Shown here: positions 56,641 through 64,000 of the stretch, in pieces
Numbering within the stretch: the stretch's first letter is position 1
Layout: the number at the start of each line of letters is the position of its first letter
DNA from: Taxillus chinensis
Lineage: Eukaryota > Streptophyta > Magnoliopsida > Santalales > Loranthaceae
Direction of reading: 5' to 3'
Length of the DNA: 64,000 nt
Assembly: GCA_023512835.1 (NCBI GenBank)
Contig: CM042085.1
Location: forward strand, 40,944,189 to 41,008,188
Position numbers and translations under genes: made by a program
The notes under the pieces: model-generated
Seen by the model: the letters and a program-made list of their open reading frames with translations, nothing else
What the model was told of the DNA's origin: nothing
Database searches by the model: none

Positions 56641-57787
56641 CCCCTGCTCCCTTGTGCTAAGCTTCCAGCCTCCCCGGCGGTTCCCCTTGCCTGAAACACA
56701 CCTTGCTAATGTGTCCCACCTTCCCACGACTATGACACGTCAAGTCTTGCTTAGGGCACTCACGTTTGACGTGCCCCGACGACAGCCACAACAAGTACAC
56801 CCGCTTGGGAAGTTCCCAGCGATACTCCCCGTCCTCCAAAGTAACGGGATCCGGGCGGAGCCATTGAAGCTTGGCCCCCATCCTTGGGAAAAGTCCCACT
56901 CCCGGGCTCAACCTTCGCCTCTTGGTTTCACCGTGCTTGTCGCGCGCGCTCGCCCCATCCGCTCCTGGTGAGCCTGTCTTCCCTCCTCTAATCCTCTCTC
57001 AACAATCTTGGCGGTGTCCACAACTTCAAGATAGGTCTTCGGTCGCAAGATCTCCACCCTTTGCTTCAGGGCAGGTTTGAGACCCATGGTAAACTTATGG
57101 GCCTTCAGGTCCTCCCTTGATATTGCTTCGGAGCAAACCGACTCGGCCCCTGGAAATCTCGCTCATACTCGCTGCCGAGCGCGATCCCTGCTTCAAGCCG
57201 CCGAACTCCTCCCGCTTCGCCACCGCAATGACTCTGGAAAGAACTCCTCATGGAACAGCTAGAGGAACTCATTCCAGGCCATGGTCTCCATGTCCCGGCT
57301 TCCTGAGATGCTAAGCCACCATTCCAAGGCTTCCTCCTCCAATCGCCGGACCGCTAGTCTCACTTTGTCTTCCTCCCGAGGTCGAAGAAAGGAGAACACA
57401 TGCTCGATCTGCCGCGGCCGGTGCTCTGCTCCTAGAGGTTCGGCTCCTCCCTTGAACCTTGGTGGGTGTTCCTTTCGGAACTGCGTCAACACGTCTCCCT
57501 CTTCCCGCCTCACCGGCACTTCCCGCCTACACGGAGGTTCCGCCTCACGGGGTGGAGGGGGTGGCACCGCCTGTCGTGCCATCATCTCCTAACGCACCTC
57601 GTTTAGGATCTCTCCCCCGAGGTCCTCACGCATGCCTTGCACATTCTCACTTAGGGCCCGGACTTGGGCCATGATCCGTTCCAGGGGATCATCGCCCTCT
57701 ACACCCTGTCCTCTTCCCTCTCCAGGACGGGCAGAAGATTCATCTTCTACAACTTGGAGTAGCTCGGGTTACTCTCCTAGGAGGCAT
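56641..57787 (-). pseudogene. Element E INT2 gag
   Basis: The ATG equivalent is at 57787. A 1-bp change near 57750 shifts frame soon after the start. An extra TAG near 57591 replaces the Gln before EMMARQ in INT1. The core is open 57585-57259 to the same TAG (57261-57259) as INT1. The knuckle region at about 56790-56690 has CHSRGKVGHISKVC with Arg for the second Cys. Confidence 0.86.
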
Positions 57788-58147
57788 AGTCTACATAGTT
57801 TAAACCAAACTAGGATCGGCTTCTCTCAAGCTCTACACAACCTCATCCCCATGGGCCATGAGGTACTCAAGCAACATTTTACATTTAAACACACAGGTAA
57901 ATCACGAAGCACACAAAGAAGCAATTCATAGCAACAAGTCTCACGAGAAAATCACCAAATTTCACAAAGAACAAAATTTTGTTTTTAAGAACAAGTTTCA
58001 AAGAACATAGCATGTCCAATCACAATACTCATACTGAAATTAAACTAGTGCCCTAATGCCAATGCATGTATGCACCCTCAACCCAAATGCAAATGCCCTA
58101 CTCCTTGGTCTAACTACCCCCGAGTACACCCCAGGAAAACCAGGATA

Positions 58148-58171
58148 GGACCACGTTGATCAGGCGTGTCC
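58148..58171 (-). other. Candidate dimerisation/packaging hairpin, E INT2 leader
   Basis: Identical to the INT1 hairpin (GGACACG / CGTGGTCC around CCTGATCAA). The leader 57788-58246 has no gene. Confidence 0.5.
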
Positions 58172-58246
58172 TATACTGCCTCCTAAGAGTCTCGAAGCGA
58201 CCAGGCCTCCCCACTATCTCCTAGGTCCACCAGACCATGAACTATC

Positions 58247-58257
58247 GCTCGATACCA
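58247..58257 (-). promoter_or_regulatory. Primer-binding site of element E INT2 (one base short)
   Basis: TGGTATCGAGC on the minus strand, lacking the same A as element D. INT1 has the full TGGTATCAGAGC. Confidence 0.87.
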
Positions 58258-58651
58258 TATTGTCACGCCCCAATTTCCTTCCACTTGGAAATGAGTAGTG
58301 ACTGCCCATGCCCGCACCCGAAGGGACAAGGGGTTGGTGCAAGCACCTAAAAAGGACTTCCTGGCACGGTGTTGTCCCAAACCCGCACAACCAGGCTAAC
58401 ATGCCAAGGGGCATGCTCCTGCTCCCAAACCATGCACACAAACACAAATTGAACAACAACATCTCATTTTATTTCATTTCAAAGACTAAATGTTTATTAC
58501 AACCCAGTCGGGGAAAAACCCCTATGAAGCCACAAATAAAAACCAAACCAAATTCCAAACACATAAAACCAGAGTACAACAAAGGAAATAACATAAAACC
58601 CCCGGCCCTAGGGGCCTAGCTCCTCCGCCTTCACCTACCGCCTGCTAAACC

Positions 58652-59557
58652 CTGCAAAAGAACAGGTTTATAGGAGGGGTGAGCAAACCATAGCTCGCAG
58701 GGGATCCGGTCTCCCCCGACCCGTCCCGCTCTACAACATGCATGATATGTGTATGCTTGTGCTCGTGTCGTGTCTAAGGCTAAAGCGACGAAACATCACC
58801 CAGTAAACACTCTTTACCTGAGCCCGCACTGAAGGGCAGAGGACACCCCGCCACCACGGCGACATGACATACCACATCCAGGCGAATGTTGCATGGACAC
58901 CAATGCAACATTTTCCACCCGAGTCAGATATGGTCAACCACCTCCTCGGGCGCCATATCTACCCTCAGGAATGGGTGTAGACTTAGCCCACCGTCGTGAG
59001 TGCTACACCGAGACTCAGGACCACGTCCTGGCCAAATCTCAAAGGGGTCCAGCTATTGTGCCTGGCCCATATCTCGGCTCGGTCTCAAACAGATCAACGA
59101 AACGAAGATAAGCATTACATCTCAACATGTAAACTCAGACAAGATTTACACTTTATCTCAGAAGGACCAACATGGTCAGATACAAGCCACACACATCAGC
59201 CTCATAGGCTTAAAATCAAATACAAATCAAACACAGTACACACCAGTCACGTAGGTATATCATCAGACACCCATTTATAAGGTCTCACAGGCATTATATT
59301 GAATACATGGCATGCAGGCCTCACAGACATTTTATCAAATACATAGTGTGCAGGCCTCACAGACATTTCATCAAACACATGGTGGGCATAAACAAACCCA
59401 CAAAATCCTCAGGCCAAATTCAACATCAAAATCAACAGAACATGCCACTGAAGGCCAACATCCATATAGGAGATCACACCTATATGGATTTACATATATA
59501 TATATATAGGTGAATATCCTAAAATAGAGGAGAGTTAGGAAGAACATGAATCCCTAC
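58652..59557 (-). other. Candidate leader intron in the element E right LTR
   Basis: On the minus strand the donor GTCTGAG|GTAGGG is at 59557 and the acceptor GTTCTTTTGCAG|GG ends at 58652, with GCTCACCCCT about 30 nt upstream. The leader before the donor has no ATG. Tandem repeats of the GCAGGCCTCACAGACATTT class lie inside (59280-59390). Confidence 0.5.
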
Positions 59558-59687
59558 CTCAGACTTTTGTCCTAACCTCCACGCTAGACAGCTCCCAACG
59601 ACGCGAACCACCACGGCAACTGCCCGGAGATCCTCTCTCTCTCTCTCTCTCTCTCTGGCAGCAGCTGTAGCAAAGAAGAACACAAGA

Positions 59688-59790
59688 ACCCTAAACTCAA
59701 ACTCAAGCCCTCATTATATAGACACTACCCACATCAAAACGATGTAGTTTTGATTAAGTAAACCTAGGATCATAACGACGTAGTTTTGAT
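59688..59790 (-). promoter_or_regulatory. Core promoter of element E (right LTR)
   Basis: Two ACGT-type near-palindromes (59733-59754 with a mutated ATGT core, 59769-59790), TATATA at about 59716 and TTTAGGGTT (59696-59688), in minus orientation. A CT/GA run follows. Confidence 0.65.
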
Positions 59791-60223
59791 CACACAAGTT
59801 AGCACCTTTCCGCACCCATATAGGCCAAAATACTCAGAATTTCAACATGGTCCTTTAGAGAAAGATCATTAGAATGTCAAAACCAAGGGAACCATGCAAA
59901 AATATGGCTGCACGCCAATTTGCACGTGAATTCCCCAATTCACGTGCAACTCCATATGAACTCCAAATGCGCTCAAACTTCACCCCTAGCCTCCTTGCAT
60001 CATTTAGAATACAACTACACTTGCACGTGAATTGGACCCATTTCACGTGCACCTCACATACATGTCCGTTTGGCCTGAAACTTCTGTGGTAGATAGAGGA
60101 CATCATTCTAAGCATCTTTCCTTTTGCACGTGAATTCATTTGAGCCCATTCACTAGGTCAAAATCTAGAAAAACTCTACTCAGAAGGCAAAACTGTGACT
60201 AACTCAAGGTACGGGTCCTTACA

Positions 60224-60947
60224 GTAGCTCTCCATATAGTTCTTCAAGGGGAACAAACTGTTAGTTCTTATCGGCTTGCATCTGGAGCAGCTTGGAGTAA
60301 TAGCGATCCGGCAATGAGTGAAAAAATTTGTCATTGATTTGGGATTGAGAGTGGTGCTCATTGACAGTTTTTAGCTCAATGATGAGTTTGCCGAATCTCC
60401 GATAGATGCTTTCGAGGGATTCGGCAGGTTTGTGATTAAAGCTCTCAAAGTTCTGCCAAAGATCACAAATGATGTTCTACATTTGGGACTGACTTCCCTC
60501 ACAAAGGATTGTCAGCTTATTCGATACAGCTTTCGCTGTTGTGTAGCCCTGGACGTCCGTGAAAGCTTCAGAGTCCAAAGACGATATGACATATGCCAAA
60601 ACCTTTCCGCTAGCACACTGCCAGGCTTTTTTATCATGGGTAAGTTCAGCATCAGACTTTGGCCTTCTAACTCCATGTTCTCCGATAGTCATCGAAATCG
60701 GTATCTCCTGATGAAGACACGGCCACATGAGATGATCATGGCATACCATGAACATTCTCATGCAAGCTTTCCACTGGGAGAAAAGCTCAAGTGTGAATTT
60801 TGGCGATTTGGTCAGACTGAAACCAGAACTCCGTGGTTGTGGAGCAGCGGCAGCAGCAGGTTGAGGTGGATCGACATTTTCACTGCTGCTTCGATTAGGG
60901 AGGGGCTCTTATGCACCTTCGGAGTTCAGGCGAGTGTTGAATAGCAT
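60224..60947 (-). pseudogene. Copia gag, N-terminal part
   Basis: Candidate ATG at 60947-60945, but an in-frame TAA 12 codons later (CAA expected) breaks it. Downstream the frame reads through an Ala/Pro-rich segment and the gag domain typical of Ty1/copia: FTLELFSQWKACMRMFMV, KKAWQCASGKVLAYVISSL, AKAVSNKLTILCEGS, then a region ending LYGEL at the E insertion. The frame continues exactly at 25334 after removing E and one GTAGC. A TAG/TAA-type interruption is also near 60475. Confidence 0.88.
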
Positions 60948-61012
60948 ATTGCTTTCTTCGGCTATTGTTGAGAGAGAAAGTGTGGGATCTCCACTTTGAG
61001 CAGGTAGAACTT

Positions 61013-61024
61013 GCTCCGATACCA
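61013..61024 (-). promoter_or_regulatory. Primer-binding site of the copia element
   Basis: TGGTATCGGAGC on the minus strand, 2 bp from the LTR. It resembles the initiator-Met tRNA complement TGGTATCAGAGC with one change, as in many copia elements. Confidence 0.88.
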
Positions 61025-61368
61025 CTTGTTGGTCCTTGGGAGCCTAAAGGGGGTGAATAGGCTCTTATCAAAAACTCTTTTCTCACTCTTTGGCATTACA
61101 CTTATTTGGTAAGAGATAGAATCAATGCTGAAGATAACCAGATAGTGGAAGTATTTTGCTTTATTATCAAAAGATAAGTACAACAAAATAGAAGCAGATT
61201 AAAGCTTGTAAAACCTTTAGATCTACTGCAAGACTCTCTTACACTCTATTTGCAAAATAACTCACACACTAACCTCTATGATCTCAACGAGCTCTAGTAC
61301 ATACACACTTATTTCAAACTCACAAACGATCAACACCTTTAACACGCACAGAATGTACAAGTTTTACA

Positions 61369-61383
61369 ATATATATATATATA
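61369..61383 (-). promoter_or_regulatory. TATA region of the copia LTR
   Basis: TTTATATATATATAT on the minus strand, about 1.08 kb into the LTR. It is the only strong TATA-like segment. Confidence 0.5.
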
Positions 61384-61684
61384 AACATCCTTGAGAGACA
61401 ATCTTGGAACTCGTTCTTTTGGACTATGTGCAGCATTGACTGTTCCTCAGAATTCTCTCTGCCTTGAATTGTACGGATGTGGAGCTCAAGGTCTTGGGTT
61501 TGCAAAGCATAAGTGCCTTTGTGAGTTTCCAAGTTCGGTTAAAGGTGTGTCCACATATCTGGGTGATCTACGTGTAAGATGTTTTAGGTTCTCAATGAGT
61601 TTGTCTTACATCGGGAAGCAGCGAGCTGGTGACTTTGAATGTGAGGAGATAAGTTGAAGCAACGTCTTGTTAATCTGGTGTAAG

Positions 61685-62250
61685 GTTCCTTACTCCATGT
61701 TAATGAAGCTCGGATCCTTACTCCGTGTCAATGATTGGTTACTCCGTATCAATTTAGTACAGGAATCCTTATTCCATGTCAACGCTTCCTTACTCCATAA
61801 GAATGAGAAACTCAGAGTGCTTACTCCGCATCAGCGCTTTCTTACTTCGCAAGAGTTCTTTACTCCGCGTGAGTTAAAGGATCGGATGACTTACTTCATA
61901 TCAGTACATCCTTACTACGCATGAGTAACAGGTTCGGATTCCTTACTCCGCATCTAGTTTCCTTACTCTGTGAGAATAAAGACTCGGGTCCTTATTCCGT
62001 ACAAGTCATTCCTTACTCCCCATGTATGGAAGACTCGGATTTCTTACTCCGTGTCTTCCTTCCCTTAATCCGCTTGAGTGGAAGACTTAGCCTTTTACTC
62101 CGCGATAACTATGTCTTACTCCGTGCGACTTGTAGACTAGGATTCTTACTCCGCATCTATTTGACTTGGTCCATTTAAAGTGTTAGGCGCAATTTCCTTA
62201 GTCCGTAGCATTAAATGTTTAGTCCGCACGAATGATCCTTATTCCGTATG
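61685..62250 (-). repeat. Dispersed-tandem CGGAGTAAG array in the copia U3
   Basis: About 22 occurrences of (C/A)GGAGTAAG on the minus strand (CTTACTCC on the plus), spaced 18-35 bp, with variants such as CGGAATAAG and CGGACTAAG. The intervening sequence is not well conserved, so the short motif itself appears to be the repeated unit. Confidence 0.85.
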
Positions 62251-62463
62251 AAGGAGAGACTTGGTTATTTACCAAGTGTTTTGACGACACTTACTCTTGT
62301 TTGAATCAGGATTATGTATCCTATCCTTAGCTTTGCTCTCACGAGTGTTGGTCCGGATTAAGATCATATCTTCTGTAACAACTTAAGATAAAACAACCAA
62401 AGTCTCAGATCAAATTACATAGGGTTTTATCTACATCATCCAAATTCTGGGTTTGATCCAACA

Positions 62464-64000
62464 ATGCTCTAGACCTCTCTCTCTTCTCACGTTCATAGGT
62501 TAGGACGAAATTTAGGTATATATATCATCATATAACCCTAATCTCCTCCCAGATAACCAATAGCCAACTCCTAGCCATAGATCTCTTTCTTTAATGTAAT
62601 CTCAACCCTTTGATCTAGGTTAGAGCCTCTCTCTTAACCTAATACAACATCCAATTCTCCACCATTGATCTATTCTTGAATATAATCTCACCCATTAGAT
62701 CACCTCTTTAAAGATAAATATATCTCAACCCTTCATTTGGTGAACTGTAATCTGTATGCACTAATGTTGGTATGCTGACCATAACTTTCTCCACAGTGCT
62801 TGAATTCAATTGAGGTCAAAAGTAAAGTTATAAATATTGAAGTCCTCTATCCACCGGTGAAAATTAGTGTAATTTAGAGTTAAAAAGCCATGCACATGTC
62901 CACCATTCTGTTTACATGTATCGACTAAATAATTTGCCCATAACTTTCTTTACAAAGCTTAAAACAACTCAAGGTCAAAAGCAAACTTGTAGAGCTTGAA
63001 GTTATCTATCCATGGGTAAAATTTGGTGCAATTCTAATCTAAAACACTCATGCATGTATCCACATTAAGTTGCATATGTCTAGAGTTGTTCACCCAAATC
63101 TACTTCTTTGGATGTCCTCTTTCAGTTGGAACAATTTGGAGCTAAAAATCTCTTGCACGTGTCCACAACAAGTTGCACGGTTAGGGAGTTGTCCACCTCA
63201 ATCTGCTTTTCTGGACCTCCTCTTTTATATGGTGCAATTTGGTCTTGAATGAATGCCTATCTCTATCTTCATTTTAGGTTACAAAAAGACTATGGTTGAC
63301 AAAACTGTAGTTGACAACAATGACAACTCAATTAGCTATGTCAACTCTTAACAACTCACATTGGGAATAACAGTGTTCACCTTCAAATCTTCGAACCTTG
63401 GGAATTGATCTTCCAATTCTTCTGTTCTTCGGGTTTGAAGCTAGGTACCAGTGATCAACTGACTTTTCACTCTACGAGTCTTCGAGTCTTCAAATCTCCA
63501 GTTTCGAGTCAGTCATAACCACATTCTACCTTGGCTAATTATCTGTTCACATCAACAGGTCTCTGTTCTCGGCAACGGGACTCCCAATCTTTGACCATGT
63601 GAGCTTTGACCCTTCGAGCTTTAACTCTACAACATTGCCACTCTAAACTCGACGGGTCTTCGAGCCTGCAAGTCTTCGAGTCTTCAAAATGCTGCTCTCA
63701 CCTGATTACACCTTGGGTCTTCGAGTCTTTGACCTTGTGGATCTACGAGTCTGCGACCCTATGTTCCTTCAGTGATGCTTCAAGCCTGATGGTTTGATGA
63801 TCTTCGAGTCTGCATATCTTTGAGTCATCTGATCTTGTGAGCCTACGAGTCTCCAGATCTTCGACCCAAATCTTCAACTTTGCAAGTACATAGTTAGACT
63901 CCCTCTATGAGCTCACTCTAAGAGATCACTCTACGAAGTTATCCAACCCAGTACGGATCTTCGACTTAGTGTCCTCCTATTTTTGCATTTTGTTAACAAC
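62464..64000 (-). other. Flank of the copia element: probable old LTR remnant, no gene
   Basis: No credible coding frame. In minus orientation it looks like an old LTR. TTCGAGTC / GTCTTCGA motifs at 63400-63960 resemble the U3/U5 motifs of A and B. A degenerate repeat of about 155 bp (62775-63260; units begin near CCATAACTTTC and contain GGTCAAAAG) contains TCCTCTATCCACC, as in the chromovirus U3s, and a TTAGGGTTATATG segment lies near 62545-62530. Family and boundaries are not determined. Confidence 0.4.

Larger units (their letters stand above)
25335..60223 (-). mobile_element. Element E: tandem chromovirus array LTR-INT1-LTR-INT2-LTR
   Basis: Outer ends are flanked by the perfect duplication GTAGC (25330-25334 and 60224-60228). 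Three LTRs are present: left 25335-36413 (with D inserted), middle 41830-52802 (with B inserted) and right 58261-60223. Two interiors, INT1 36414-41829 and INT2 52803-58260, lie in the same orientation. The middle LTR is joined directly to the PBS side of INT1 and the PPT side of INT2, with no target duplication. Both interiors share the same gag nonsense codon. Unequal crossing-over between LTRs of one inserted element is the simplest origin. Confidence 0.93.
58261..60223 (-). repeat. Right (5') LTR of element E
   Basis: 1963 bp, uninterrupted. The sense strand begins TGTAAGGACCCG at 60223 and ends at 58261. U3 has several CACGTG motifs in inverted pairs (59925-59950, 60020-60050), two ACGT near-palindromes, TATATA and a telo-box. 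Use this copy as reference for the two split LTRs. Confidence 0.96.
1..62463 (-). mobile_element. Ty1/copia retrotransposon, Sirevirus-like, heavily interrupted
   Basis: Minus-strand copia element whose 5' LTR ends at 62463 and whose 3' LTR lies beyond the left edge. In transcription order I see the LTR (62463-61027), primer site, gag with a CCHC knuckle (60947-60224, then 25334-24525), the last part of RNase H (23282-23107), a non-coding spacer and an env-like pseudogene (1988-122). The env-like ORF downstream of pol, the long gag and the initiator-Met primer site suggest the Sirevirus lineage; that is inference. Elements A, B' and E interrupt it, and roughly 3 kb of pol is missing at B'. 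A target duplication cannot be tested because the left end is outside the window; the right flank begins ATGCT at 62464. Confidence 0.8.
61027..62463 (-). repeat. 5' LTR of the copia element
   Basis: 1437 bp with TGTTGG...CCAACA ends. In minus orientation the U3 runs from 62463 to a TATA-rich segment (61383-61369), followed by R and U5. U3 carries about 22 copies of a CGGAGTAAG motif. The partner 3' LTR is outside the window. Confidence 0.88.

Noticed and set aside
60432..60944. 170-codon plus-strand ORF
   Set aside because: It is antisense to the copia gag, whose minus-strand frame carries recognisable gag motifs and continues across the E insertion.
62464..64000. Host gene in the right flank
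   Set aside because: Frames are short, without domains or splice-supported exons, and the sequence is repeat-rich.

Overview
The window is plant nuclear repeat DNA, almost certainly from an angiosperm and probably from constitutive heterochromatin. I see no host gene, rRNA or tRNA gene, CRISPR array or organellar segment. Nearly every base belongs to nested LTR retrotransposons. One is an old Ty1/copia element with Sirevirus-like features. The others are Ty3/gypsy chromoviruses of the Tekay/Del type (initiator-Met-tRNA primer site, PR-RT-RH-IN order, C-terminal chromodomain-like tail). The species cannot be named from the sequence.

Layout, oldest to youngest. (1) A minus-strand copia element spans the window from beyond the left edge to 62463: 5' LTR 61027-62463, gag 60947-60224 continuing at 25334-24525, the last 58 codons of pol at 23282-23107, and an env-like pseudogene at 1988-122. 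Its 3' LTR is off the left edge. (2) It was hit by three units: element A (+, 3075-22538, TSD GTGCG), a truncated chromovirus LTR B' (+, 23283-~24524) that sits where most of the copia pol is missing, and element E (-, 25335-60223, TSD GTAGC). (3) E has an unusual LTR-INT1-LTR-INT2-LTR structure. (4) Younger insertions: C (+, 6487-15600) in the gag of A; D (+, 25922-35029, TSD GGACA) in the left LTR of E; B (-, 42328-51347, TSD GCTTG) in the middle LTR of E. Removing E rejoins the copia gag frame exactly, and removing C rejoins the A gag frame.

All chromovirus copies are disabled by stops and frameshifts. Element A is decayed mainly by stops compatible with CAG-to-TAG or TGG-to-TAG/TGA changes, plus a lost RT catalytic Asp. 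In the younger copies many frameshifts sit at CAG/CTG trinucleotides and may be base-calling errors.

The most interesting signals are in non-coding parts of the chromoviruses. (a) All five families keep an AG|GTAGG donor-like site just after the transcription start and a GCTCACCCCT + pyrimidine tract + AG acceptor-like end near the end of U5, which looks like a leader intron holding the family-specific tandem repeats. (b) A hairpin with a TGATCA palindrome in its loop lies about 60-100 nt after the primer site, with covariation in its stem; it is a candidate RNA dimerisation/packaging element. (c) The pol terminus/PPT hairpin module is duplicated 180-330 bp apart. (d) Near-palindromic ACGT-core promoter repeats vary from 2 to 5 copies per family. 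(e) D combines an E-like U3 with a C/B-like interior and U5.
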